Shown piece by piece: positions 1 to 7,436 of a stretch of DNA of 13,043 bases. Origin of the DNA: an uncultured Actinomycetes bacterium. Lineage in GTDB: Bacteria; Actinomycetota; Actinomycetes; Nanopelagicales; Nanopelagicaceae. The DNA is taken from NCBI GenBank assembly GCA_903827345.1, contig CAIKID010000212.1:1-13043 (forward strand). The letters run 5' to 3'. Positions within the stretch are counted from its first letter, which is position 1. The number at the start of each line of letters is the position of its first letter. The translations under genes and the position numbers were made by a program. The notes below the pieces were generated by a model, which saw nothing but the letters and a program-made list of their open reading frames with translations, searched no databases and was not told the origin of the DNA.

Positions 1-693
1 CAGATCACCGGAAACTTCACGCAGCTGCAAGCTTCGGATTTGGCGAACGTACTCAAATACGGCGCACTCCCGCTTGCCTTTGATCGCGGAAATGTAGAAC
101 AAGTTTCTCCGACGCTCGGCGCTAACCAATTGCACGACGGATTGCTAGCCGGCTTACTAGGCCTGATACTCGTTGTACTTTATTCGGTCTTTTACTATCG
201 CGGCCTGGGAGTAGTTAGCGTTGGCTCTCTCTCAGTCGCTGGTGGAATCACCTACCTACTCTTCCTGCTCCTAGGTAAATGGATTGGCTTCTCGCTCTCG
301 CTCGCTGGAATTGCCGGAGCTATCGTCTCGATTGGTATTACCGCCGACTCATTCATCGTCTACTTCGAACGTCTACGTGATGAGGTGCGAGATGGTCGAT
401 CGCTACGTACAGCCGTTGACACCGGCTGGACGCGCGCCAAGCGGACGATCATCGTGGCAGACTCGGTCTCCCTTATCGCCTCCGCTCTGCTGTACTTCTT
501 TGCAGTCGGAGATGTTCGCGGATTTGCGTTTACTCTCGGACTCACAACCCTGGTTGACCTTCTCGTGGTCTTCTTCTTTACCAAGCCATTAGTAACGCTC
601 CTGGCGCGGGTAAATTTCTATTCGAGTGGACACCGATTGTCAGGTTTCTCCGCTAAAAGCTTGGGTGTTGTTACAGGAAAGGACGTCGCTTAA
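1..693 (+). CDS. secD: SecD, protein translocase subunit (3' part; 5' end outside window)
   Basis: SecD and SecF form a proton-driven membrane complex that helps pull secreted proteins through SecYEG. The reading frame is open from base 1, so this is the C-terminal 230 residues of a gene starting upstream; the TTG at 40 lies inside the frame and is not a start. The segment opens with the SecD signature ITGNFT, then GALPLAF and VSPTLGA, which precede the membrane half. Several hydrophobic helices follow (roughly bases 145-215, 225-290, 295-365, 450-510, 525-590). The conserved cytoplasmic-side motif GITADSFIVYFERLRDE is present at about 334-384. The protein ends in a short polar tail. The stop TAA is followed directly by the secF ATG, so the two are almost certainly co-transcribed and translationally coupled. 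I am confident of the family; the first periplasmic domain and first membrane helix cannot be judged from this window. Confidence 0.96.
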   Translation, partial: QITGNFTQLQASDLANVLKYGALPLAFDRGNVEQVSPTLGANQLHDGLLAGLLGLILVVLYSVFYYRGLGVVSVGSLSVAGGITYLLFLLLGKWIGFSLSLAGIAGAIVSIGITADSFIVYFERLRDEVRDGRSLRTAVDTGWTRAKRTIIVADSVSLIASALLYFFAVGDVRGFAFTLGLTTLVDLLVVFFFTKPLVTLLARVNFYSSGHRLSGFSAKSLGVVTGKDVA

Positions 694-1785
694 ATGTCAC
701 GTTTATCTGGAATGGGTGGCCGTCTATATCGCGGCGAAAAGTCCTTCAACATCATCGGTAATCGCCGCCGTTTTTATGCGCTTTCAGGAATAGTTATTCT
801 CATCGCTGCTATCTCACTCAGCGTGCAGGGTCTTAAACTCGGTATCGAGTTCAAGGGCGGCTCGCAATTTACGCTTACCTCACCTGGTGCCACCATCGCT
901 ATGGGGCAGCAAGCCGTAACCGATAGCGGCATCACTTCAGAGACGATTGTTCAGAAGATCGGTACCGACAAGATACAGATCACCACAAAGTCATTGACCA
1001 ACGCACAAAATGACGCTGTTGAGAATGCCATTGTGAAGGACTTTAACGTAGCAATAGGCAACATTAATGTGATGAGCATTGGACCTTCTTGGGGTAAAGA
1101 CATCACCCATAAGGCGATACAAGCGCTGATCGGATTTTTGTTGGTTATCTTGCTCTACCTCGGGTTGGCATTTGAACCTAAGATGGCGCAAGCGGCGATT
1201 GTGGCGGTATTACATGACGTATTTATTACCGTAGGAATTTACGCTCTTGTTGGCTTCGATGTTACACCTGCGACAGTTATTGGATTCTTAACAATTCTAG
1301 GTTACTCGCTCTATGACACCGTCGTCGTCTTCGACAAGGTCCGCGAGAACACTCGCTCAATTACCAGCACCGGCAAGTACACCTACTCTCAAGCCGCCAA
1401 TCTTGCTGTTAATCAGACTTTGGTACGTTCCTTTAATACATCGCTGATCGCGCTACTTCCCGTCGCATCGATCCTTTTTGTGGGCGCTGGTCTTCTAGGA
1501 GCAGGAACCCTCAAGGATCTATCGCTTGCTCTATTTATTGGCCTAGCTACCGGAACGTATTCATCGATCTTTATCGCCACTCCATTCTTGGCGACCCTGC
1601 GAGAGCGAGAGCCGGCTATGAAGGCCTTGGCAAAGCGCGTCGCTCAACGCGGTCCGCAAACTCCTGGAGAAGTTGTCGTAATCTCTGGTGTAGCTGATAC
1701 TTCCAATATCGTTACTTCTACGCACTCGAAAGAGAATCGCGTTCGCGGTCCTCGCAACCAACCCAAACGTCGAAGCCGTCGTTAA
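694..1785 (+). CDS. secF: SecF, protein translocase subunit
   Basis: SecF is the partner of SecD in the proton-motive-force-driven export complex of the inner membrane. The protein has 363 residues. An N-terminal cytoplasmic stretch (1-27) is followed by membrane helix 1 (about 28-46), the FKGGSQF motif (53-59) that opens the periplasmic domain, and five more helices between about 140 and 305. LHDVF (173-177) and LGYSLYDTVVVFDKVREN (202-219) are the conserved SecF motifs, including the Asp residues of the proton path. The last 45 or so residues form a polar tail that becomes strongly basic (ending KRRSRR). The ATG follows the secD TAA with no spacer, and AGGAAAGGA at 675-683, inside secD, serves as ribosome binding site about 10 bases upstream. 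relA follows after 25 bases; the apt gene that commonly sits between secF and relA in actinobacteria is missing here. Confidence 0.97.
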   Translation: MSRLSGMGGRLYRGEKSFNIIGNRRRFYALSGIVILIAAISLSVQGLKLGIEFKGGSQFTLTSPGATIAMGQQAVTDSGITSETIVQKIGTDKIQITTKSLTNAQNDAVENAIVKDFNVAIGNINVMSIGPSWGKDITHKAIQALIGFLLVILLYLGLAFEPKMAQAAIVAVLHDVFITVGIYALVGFDVTPATVIGFLTILGYSLYDTVVVFDKVRENTRSITSTGKYTYSQAANLAVNQTLVRSFNTSLIALLPVASILFVGAGLLGAGTLKDLSLALFIGLATGTYSSIFIATPFLATLREREPAMKALAKRVAQRGPQTPGEVVVISGVADTSNIVTSTHSKENRVRGPRNQPKRRSRR

Positions 1786-1810
1786 ATTTCGTTGAGGGGA
1801 GTGATAAGCG

Positions 1811-3976
1811 ATGAACACGCTTTTAGCTCCTCTTGCCCAGACTCTTACTGCTAATCTTCCTGAATTTAAGAGCGCCGATTTAGAGCGCGCCTTTGATATC
1901 GCTAGCTTGGCGCACGCAGGTCAGGTTAGAAAATCAGGGGAGCCATACATAACCCATCCCGTGGCCGTGGCAGAGATTCTCGCCGAATTGGGGATGGATC
2001 AAGCCACAATTACGGCTGCCCTACTCCATGACACCGTAGAAGACACTCCGTACTCGCTCGATACGCTGCGCACGGATTTCGGCGATGAAGTAGCGCACCT
2101 CGTCGATGGAGTTACCAAACTCGATAAGTTGACGTACGGTCCGACCGCTGAAGCTGAAACTCTGCGCAAAATGGTCGTTGCTATGTCAAAGGACATTCGG
2201 GTACTTGTGATCAAGTTAGCTGATCGGCTACACAACGCTCGTACATGGCAATTCGTCTCCTCCGAAAGCGCGACGCGAAAAGCACGGGAAACCCTAGATA
2301 TTTACGCCCCGCTGGCGCACCGGCTCGGCATGAACGCCATCAAATGGGAGCTAGAAGACCTCTCCTTTAAGGTCCTAGAGCCAAAGAAGTATGAAGAGAT
2401 CGAAAGGCTTGTCAGCGAGAGACAGCCGCTCCGTGAGAAATTCACTACTGAGGTAACAGACCAGATTCAAATCGATTTAGCAGCTGAAGGAATTAAGGCC
2501 ACTATCAAGGGTCGTCAGAAACATTTGTACAGCGTCTTTCAAAAGATGATTGTCCGTGGTCGAGAGTTCGGCGAGATCTATGATTTGGTAGGCGTGCGAG
2601 TTGTCGTAGATGATGTTCGAGATTGTTACGCCGTCCTGGGTGCCATTCACGCGCGCTGGAGTCCGATTCCGGGTCGCTTCAAAGACTACATCGCGATGCC
2701 TAAATTCAATTTATATCAATCGCTACATACAACAGTTATAGGTCCAAATGGAAAAGCCGTTGAGATTCAGATTCGAACCGCCGATATGCATGCCCGCGCG
2801 GAATTTGGTATCGCAGCCCACTGGAAATATAAGTCAAAAGGCGTCAAGAGCGCTGATAACGATCCTGGGGTTATTTGGCTGAAGCAATTGCACGAGTGGC
2901 AACAAGAGAGTGAGGATGTTGGCGACTTCCTCGATACCTTGCGTTATGACTTGCGAACGCCAGAGGTCTTCGTCTTCACGCCAAAGGGCAGCGTCGTAGC
3001 GCTTCCCGCTGGTTCGACTCCAGTGGATTTTGCATATGCAGTACATACCGAAGTAGGCAACCGTTGCGTCGGTGCCAAGGTCAATGGAAAATTAATTCCA
3101 TTGGAGTCAGCTCTATCTAATGGCGATGTGGTTGATATTGTGACCAACAAGAGTCTCAATGCAGCTCCCAGTCGGGATTGGCTCAACTTTGTAAAGTCCC
3201 CCAGGGCTCGGTCCAAGATCAAGGCTTGGTTCTCGAAGGAGCGGAAAGAGGAGGCGATTGAAGCTGGGCAAGAGTCGATTGCCCGCCAGATGCGCAAAGC
3301 GGGAATGCCCCTGCAGAAAATTTTGGCTGGCCAAGCCATCCTCGAGCTGGCTCACGACCTACATTTCCCAGATATCGAAGCTCTTTATGCCGCCGTTGGC
3401 AACGGCCACGTATCTGCAGCCTCGGTGGTCGAAAAATTATCTCATCAACTTGGAAATGATCCGGAAGAGCCAGAAGAGAATATTGATCACCTTTTCCACC
3501 GACCTACCGTTTCAAAGCGCAACTCATCCGGCGTTGATGTTGAAGGAGCAGGTGACCTCCTTGTGAAATTGGCACGGTGTTGCACCCCTGTCCCCGGGGA
3601 TGAGATCACTGGATTTGTCACCAAGGGGAGTGGCGTAAGTGTGCATCGCGCTGACTGCATCAATGTCAACGACCTTCGAGAGCATCAAGGCGATCGCATT
3701 GTTGAGGTGAAGTGGAACAACAGCGCCCGCGCGCTCTTCCTCGTTAACATTCAAGTAGAAGCTCTAGACCGTTCTGGGCTGCTTTCTGACATAACGAGAA
3801 CGCTTTCAGATCAGCATGTAAATATTCTTAATGCCGCAGTAAGCACCAGCAAGGATCGCGTAGCGCTATCCCGCTTCACCTTCGAAATGGCAGATGCACT
3901 GCACCTGGATACGGTTTTAGCAGCTGTGCGCAGCGTCGCAGGGGTCTACGACGTCTATCGGGTAACGAACAACTGA
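1811..3976 (+). CDS. relA: Bifunctional (p)ppGpp synthetase/hydrolase (RelA/SpoT homologue, Rel)
   Basis: Rel makes and degrades the alarmones pppGpp and ppGpp, coupling translation to starvation; on ribosomes carrying uncharged tRNA synthesis is favoured. The protein has 721 residues, the usual length for long RSH enzymes. In order: HD hydrolase domain (about 25-180) with THP (48-50), HDTVED (73-78) and KLADRLHN (135-142), all metal-binding positions intact; synthetase domain (about 230-345) with RQKHLYS (235-241), RFKD (289-292), YQSLHTTV (302-309) and EIQIRT (318-323); TGS domain (about 384-446); helical region; conserved-Cys region with C590, C591, H612 and C616; C-terminal ACT domain (about 645-720). 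In the family, RxKD in the synthetase loop marks bifunctional Rel, while ExDD marks synthetase-only RelA. Both activities are therefore predicted. The ATG has a strong ribosome binding site, GGGGAG at 1796-1801, nine bases upstream. It probably shares the secDF transcript. Its stop lies 3 bases from the stop of the opposing DUF349 gene. Confidence 0.97.
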   Translation: MNTLLAPLAQTLTANLPEFKSADLERAFDIASLAHAGQVRKSGEPYITHPVAVAEILAELGMDQATITAALLHDTVEDTPYSLDTLRTDFGDEVAHLVDGVTKLDKLTYGPTAEAETLRKMVVAMSKDIRVLVIKLADRLHNARTWQFVSSESATRKARETLDIYAPLAHRLGMNAIKWELEDLSFKVLEPKKYEEIERLVSERQPLREKFTTEVTDQIQIDLAAEGIKATIKGRQKHLYSVFQKMIVRGREFGEIYDLVGVRVVVDDVRDCYAVLGAIHARWSPIPGRFKDYIAMPKFNLYQSLHTTVIGPNGKAVEIQIRTADMHARAEFGIAAHWKYKSKGVKSADNDPGVIWLKQLHEWQQESEDVGDFLDTLRYDLRTPEVFVFTPKGSVVALPAGSTPVDFAYAVHTEVGNRCVGAKVNGKLIPLESALSNGDVVDIVTNKSLNAAPSRDWLNFVKSPRARSKIKAWFSKERKEEAIEAGQESIARQMRKAGMPLQKILAGQAILELAHDLHFPDIEALYAAVGNGHVSAASVVEKLSHQLGNDPEEPEENIDHLFHRPTVSKRNSSGVDVEGAGDLLVKLARCCTPVPGDEITGFVTKGSGVSVHRADCINVNDLREHQGDRIVEVKWNNSARALFLVNIQVEALDRSGLLSDITRTLSDQHVNILNAAVSTSKDRVALSRFTFEMADALHLDTVLAAVRSVAGVYDVYRVTNN

Positions 3977-3979
3977 TAG

Positions 3980-5272
3980 TTACTGCTTAAAGTCAGCTAA
4001 ACCTTTTTGCGCCTCAGCGAGCCATGATTTACGAGCTTCTGCAGCTTCACGAGCAACGAGAGCCTTGGCGGTTTGGCCCGCGGCTTCGGCTTTGGCTGCC
4101 TGCTTCTCATAATTTGCAATTGCATCAAGCAAACCTTGAACAACCGTGTTGGCATGCGCGATTGCCGTTGGATCGCTACGGCGAGAAACTTCTTCGTGCA
4201 GTGAATCGATCTCAGTTTGGACCTTCTCGAGCCTGGCTTCCAAAGCGGCACGCTTTGTGCGCTCAGTCATTCCAATGCGATCCCACTTTTCGTGGAGATC
4301 ATGGAACTTGTGGCGTGCGGATTTCACATCGCTCACTGGTAGCAAGGCTTCAAACTGTGAAATCAAATCTTCACGCTTAGCAAGATTGGCAGCCATCGTT
4401 CCTTGGCGCTTCTCTAAGTCGGTTTTCTTTGCTGCAAAGAAGGCATCCTGCGCTGTCTTAAATTCATCCCAAAGCTTGGTGTCGACGGACTTCTTACCGC
4501 GGCCTGCGGCTTTCCACGCATCCATAAGCTCTTTGAAACGGTTGGCAGTAGCGAGCCAATCCTTTGAATCAGCTAACTTCTTCGCCTCTTCAATAATTGC
4601 CGCCTTGGACTGTGTGACAAGAGCGGTCTGGCTTTCAAGTTGAGCAAAATGAGTGCGGCGACGCTTATCAAACTTATTGCGAGCGCTGGAAAATCGCTTC
4701 CAAAGATCGGCATCTGCTTTCTTATCGAGACGTGGTGCAGCCTTCCATTCACCGAGAAGAGTCTTAAGGCGATCTCCTGTTGACTTCCAGCTTTCAGAGA
4801 GCGCAAGTGATTCTGCTTCGGTTACCAATTTCTCCTTGATGAGAGTTGCTTCAGCGCGCTTCGCCTCTTTTGCGGCGTTCTCTACAGCTTTACGCGCCTC
4901 GTATGCAGCCTTATGTCCTTCAATGAGTTCTGGAATCTGATCAACGGATCTAGCTAGGGTTGCAAGATCGCCGACTCCATTGAGGTTGAGGATCTGCTCT
5001 TTCAATTTCGTGACGGCGGCATGTGCATCGCTGGGAACCATAGCTCCACTCTTGATGCGGGCTGCGAGAAGAGCAACCTCTGAGGCAAGTGATTCAAATT
5101 TTCTTACAAAGTATGCGAGGGCCTCTTCGGCGCTCTTGCCAGGGTACGAGCCAACTGCGCGTTCACCTTCTGGAGTAGTTACATAAACCGTTCCATCTTC
5201 GCCAACGCGACCAAATTTTGCTGGATCGCCGATCAAAGCGGATGCTGCACTGAGATTCTCTGGGTTTGTCAT
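3980..5272 (-). CDS. DUF349 repeat protein
   Basis: The 430-residue protein has three DUF349-type helical repeats and no predicted signal peptide or membrane helix, so it is probably cytoplasmic. The repeats are at about 150-205, 225-288 and 298-355. The first two each contain a WK or WL start, a conserved GEWKAA or DAWKAA core and a LWxxF segment; the third is more divergent (HEKWDRIG at 327-334). Residues 15-65 form a compact N-terminal segment with DGTVYVTTPEGERAVG, which I recall from actinobacterial members of this family. The rest is rich in Ala, Lys and Glu and probably coiled-coil. The ATG is supported by AAGGAG at 5279-5284, six bases upstream. It runs against relA tail to tail and diverges from the hydrolase-hisS-aspS group. 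This orientation next to relA is, from memory, also seen in other actinobacteria. The molecular function is not established; a link to stringent response or translation would be inferred from position only. Confidence 0.9.
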   Translation of the reverse strand: MTNPENLSAASALIGDPAKFGRVGEDGTVYVTTPEGERAVGSYPGKSAEEALAYFVRKFESLASEVALLAARIKSGAMVPSDAHAAVTKLKEQILNLNGVGDLATLARSVDQIPELIEGHKAAYEARKAVENAAKEAKRAEATLIKEKLVTEAESLALSESWKSTGDRLKTLLGEWKAAPRLDKKADADLWKRFSSARNKFDKRRRTHFAQLESQTALVTQSKAAIIEEAKKLADSKDWLATANRFKELMDAWKAAGRGKKSVDTKLWDEFKTAQDAFFAAKKTDLEKRQGTMAANLAKREDLISQFEALLPVSDVKSARHKFHDLHEKWDRIGMTERTKRAALEARLEKVQTEIDSLHEEVSRRSDPTAIAHANTVVQGLLDAIANYEKQAAKAEAAGQTAKALVAREAAEARKSWLAEAQKGLADFKQ

Positions 5273-5278
5273 CTACTG

Positions 5279-5284
5279 CTCCTT
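5279..5284 (-). promoter_or_regulatory. Ribosome binding site of the DUF349 gene
   Basis: On the minus strand this reads AAGGAG, six bases before the ATG at 5272-5270. It is one of the best Shine-Dalgarno matches in the window and fixes the start of the DUF349 gene. Confidence 0.8.
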
Positions 5285-5298
5285 AGGTTGCGCGTTGA

Positions 5299-5331
5299 GT
5301 GCCCTCGCCGGGTCGATCCAGGCGGACGCAC
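5299..5331 (-). promoter_or_regulatory. Inverted repeat in the DUF349 5' leader
   Basis: Read on the minus strand, 14-base arms starting GTGC and ending GCAC can pair: GTGC with GCAC, a 3x3 internal loop, CGCC with GGCG, a 1x1 mismatch, then GG with CC around the loop ATCGA. The structure sits 14 bases upstream of the AAGGAG ribosome binding site. It is G+C rich compared with its surroundings and has no U tract, so it does not look like a terminator. It could influence translation or stability of the DUF349 mRNA. That role is inference; only the complementarity is seen. Confidence 0.35.
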
Positions 5332-5378
5332 CTTCCGTTATCGGTTGACTTCGGCCATCCCCACGTATCTGCGGGTTT

Positions 5379-5428
5379 AGCCCTCTGATCAGGTTTAATC
5401 AGGGCTTAACGGTACCCTTAAAGCCTCT
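5379..5428. promoter_or_regulatory. Overlapping inverted repeats in the divergent intergenic region
   Basis: Three related segments lie close together: A, AGCCCTctGAT (5379-5389); B, ATCAGGGCTTAA (5398-5409); C, TTAAAGCCTCT (5418-5428). B can pair with A (6 bp, 2-base bulge, 3 bp, 8-base loop) or with C (a stem around the palindrome GGTACC at 5411-5416), but not both at once. The inner part, TTAAcGGTACCcTTAA (5406-5421), is a 16-base palindrome with one mismatched pair, so it could equally be a protein-binding operator between the divergent genes. TACCCT (5413-5418, plus) and TACCGT (5414-5409, minus) resemble the actinobacterial -10 pattern TAnnnT in both directions, without a convincing -35. 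No poly-U follows, so a simple intrinsic terminator is unlikely. Confidence 0.35.
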
Positions 5429-5475
5429 ACCTAGGAAAACTGGTGCCCTGGGCCGTAGAAAAGTGGGCTTATTTC

Positions 5476-6165
5476 GTGATTCTTGAGGTGGTTCGAGCTC
5501 AGTATTTCGCTACAAACTGTTGGATCTTTGCTACGGGGAAGAATTCAGAGTGCTTTATCGTCGACCCCGGTATGGCTATCCCAGACCTGGTTGGGGAGAT
5601 CGCGGAGGTTATAACCCGCCACAATCTCAAACCCATCGCCACGATCGTGACCCACGGCCATTTGGACCACACCTTCTCCGTGCAGGCCTTTGACGAGAAG
5701 TATGGTGTTGCTACTTATATCCACCCCAAAGATCGGGAATTCTTGGGAAATCCATGGGGCCTTTTAAGTGCCAGGGGCCCGATCGCTCCTTTGCTTAAGG
5801 AGATGGGAGTAACTACTTTTGCTGAACCTACTGATGTCCGCGAACTGCTCGATGGCACCTCGATTGAAATTGCAGGTTTTACGCTGAAGGCTCGTCATGC
5901 ACCGGGTCATACCCCTGGATCAACGGTCTTTGTGGTGAACGATGAGTACCTGATCAGTGGGGATGTACTTTTTCAGAACTCTATTGGAAACACGACAAGT
6001 CTCTTGGGCTCCAGCGAAAGTATGAGGAAGACGCTGCGCAACGTGATACTTCCGCTGAACGATGAGCTAATTGTCCTCCCCGGGCATGGACCGGAAACTA
6101 CAATTGGCCGGGAACGCAAGAACAACGACTATTTGCAAGATCGATTCTTAAGGAGTTCCGACTAA
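5476..6165 (+). CDS. Metallo-beta-lactamase-fold hydrolase (glyoxalase II-like)
   Basis: This is a predicted di-metal hydrolase of the glyoxalase II/MBL superfamily, of the kind that sits beside hisS in many actinobacteria; the substrate is unknown. From the GTG at 5476 it has 229 residues. Metal ligands are visible: THGHLDH (59-65), H145 in HTPGS, D163 in SGDVLF and H204 in PGHG, an intact set. I chose GTG 5476 because it puts the N-terminal TNC motif about 14 residues in, as I recall for mycobacterial relatives that begin with a short MLI-type strand. An alternative in-frame GTG at 5443 adds 11 residues (starting MPWAVEK) and has the better-placed Shine-Dalgarno-like AGGA at 5433-5436; GTG 5488 is a third option. 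The stop overlaps the hisS start by one base (TAATG), so translation with hisS is coupled. It is not the multidomain RNase J/CPSF type: it is short and has no beta-CASP domain. Confidence 0.9.
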   Translation: MILEVVRAQYFATNCWIFATGKNSECFIVDPGMAIPDLVGEIAEVITRHNLKPIATIVTHGHLDHTFSVQAFDEKYGVATYIHPKDREFLGNPWGLLSARGPIAPLLKEMGVTTFAEPTDVRELLDGTSIEIAGFTLKARHAPGHTPGSTVFVVNDEYLISGDVLFQNSIGNTTSLLGSSESMRKTLRNVILPLNDELIVLPGHGPETTIGRERKNNDYLQDRFLRSSD

Positions 6166-7436
6166 TGGCGAAGTTTCAAGCACCTAAAGGGGTGAGTGAG
6201 TACGTCCCTGATCGCTCATCACACTTTGACTATGTGCGGAGCACCTTAATCGACTCCGCAGCTGTGGCCGGATATCAACTTGTCGAACTTCCAGTCTTTG
6301 AAGATACCGAACTCTTCGCCAGGGGCGTGGGGGAGTCGACCGATGTGGTGAGCAAAGAGATGTATACCTTTGAGGATCGTGGTGGCCGCTCGATCACCTT
6401 GCGCCCTGAAGGCACTGCCGGCGTGATGCGAGCTGTCATCGAACACAATCTGGATCGCGGGCAATTACCCGTCAAAGTTTATTACTCTGGCGCTTTTTTT
6501 AGGGCGGAACGCCCGCAAGCGGGTCGCTACCGCCAATTCTACCAAGTTGGAATTGAAGCGATCGGGGTTGCCGATCCCAGAATTGATGTCGAAGTCATCG
6601 CCGTAGCTGAACGTGCCTTTAAACAATTAGGACTGAGGAATTACCGCCTAGAGATAACTTCATTAGGTGATGTGCGCACTCGCGAGAACTATCTAAAAGA
6701 TCTTCGAAAATTCATAGATACTGTTTCTCTTGATGCAGAGACGCAAGCTCGGGCAAGCATCAATCCACTCCGACTCTTTGATGACAAGCGCCCAGAAATT
6801 GGAGATGCAATGAGCAAGGCTCCGGTTTTGATGGATTACTTGACACCAGAGAGCGCCACCGACTTTGCGAAGGTGCAAGAGTTATTAACTCTCCTCGGAA
6901 TCGATTTCGTCGTTAACAATCGCATGGTGCGTGGCCTGGATTACTACACCGGTACCTCCTTTGAGTTTGTTCATAACGATCTCGGTGCCCAATCTGCGAT
7001 AGGCGGCGGAGGCCGGTACGACGGTTTGATGGCGCAACTTGGAGGACAAGAGTTGTCCGGAATCGGCTTTGGACTCGGGATTGATCGCATTCTGCTGGCT
7101 CGAGAGGCCGAAGGCCTAGCGCTTCCAGAAGGACTTGGGCTGGATCTTTATATAGTGCCTCTGGGCACCGGGGATGAGGCGCTCAAAATTTCCGAGGAGT
7201 TACGACTCCGGGGGATCCGCGTTGATCTCGCCTTTGGAGATAAGGCTCTCAAAGGGGCGATGAAATCTGCGGATAAGAGCGGGGCGAAGTACGCAATCGT
7301 CCTGGGGGCCGATGAAATCTCCTCTGGGGTAGTTTCACTCAAAGAGATGAAATCCGGTGAGACTACTTCCGTTACTCTTAGTGCTTTAGCCAATGAATTA
7401 ATCGAACGTATCGCAAACTTTGGAGAAAACTCATAA
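6165..7436 (+). CDS. hisS: Histidyl-tRNA synthetase
   Basis: HisRS attaches histidine to tRNA-His in the cytoplasm and is essential. The 423-residue length and layout are those of a bacterial class II HisRS. Motif 1 region is near the N terminus (APKGVSEYVP, 6-15); LRPEGTAG (79-86) and motif 2, FRAERPQAGRYRQFYQ (112-127), follow. The histidine-specific motifs RGLDYYTGTSFEF (256-268) and AIGGGGRYDGL (278-288) are intact, then motif 3, GIGFGLGIDRILL (299-311). The anticodon-binding domain spans about 325-415. The start ATG overlaps the upstream stop by one base, and AAGGAG at 6150-6155 lies nine bases before it, which fixes the start. aspS begins immediately after the TAA. No T-box-type leader is recognisable upstream. 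Confidence 0.98.
   Translation: MAKFQAPKGVSEYVPDRSSHFDYVRSTLIDSAAVAGYQLVELPVFEDTELFARGVGESTDVVSKEMYTFEDRGGRSITLRPEGTAGVMRAVIEHNLDRGQLPVKVYYSGAFFRAERPQAGRYRQFYQVGIEAIGVADPRIDVEVIAVAERAFKQLGLRNYRLEITSLGDVRTRENYLKDLRKFIDTVSLDAETQARASINPLRLFDDKRPEIGDAMSKAPVLMDYLTPESATDFAKVQELLTLLGIDFVVNNRMVRGLDYYTGTSFEFVHNDLGAQSAIGGGGRYDGLMAQLGGQELSGIGFGLGIDRILLAREAEGLALPEGLGLDLYIVPLGTGDEALKISEELRLRGIRVDLAFGDKALKGAMKSADKSGAKYAIVLGADEISSGVVSLKEMKSGETTSVTLSALANELIERIANFGENS

Noticed and set aside
40..42. TTG at 40 as the start of the first gene
   Set aside because: The frame is open to base 1 and encodes the conserved SecD motif ITGNFT upstream of it, so the gene is cut by the window edge.
2944..3339. 131-codon open frame on the minus strand inside relA
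   Set aside because: It is fully within the TGS/helical region of an intact Rel protein, with no start signals; it is a codon-bias shadow.
4146..4643. 165-codon open frame on the plus strand, antisense to the DUF349 gene
   Set aside because: It is low-complexity, rich in Ser, Arg and Ala, as expected from the complement of an Ala/Lys/Glu-rich coding sequence. It has no family resemblance or ribosome binding site, and lies wholly inside a well-supported gene.
5269..5331. Minus-strand 20-codon upstream frame (GTG start at 5331) whose TGA overlaps the DUF349 ATG
   Set aside because: The ATGA overlap would suit translational coupling, but there is no properly spaced ribosome binding site. The start is a GTG inside the hairpin, and the DUF349 gene has its own strong AAGGAG. 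Chance is the simpler explanation.
5345..5371. TTGACT followed by TATCTG as a plus-strand promoter
   Set aside because: The spacing is 15 bases and the -10 match is poor; it is not enough to call a promoter.
5405..5425. Minus-strand GGGTACCG resembling a T-box antiterminator
   Set aside because: The conserved GGTGGNACC core is not matched, no specifier stem or terminator can be traced, and in this orientation it would precede the DUF349 gene rather than a synthetase or transporter.
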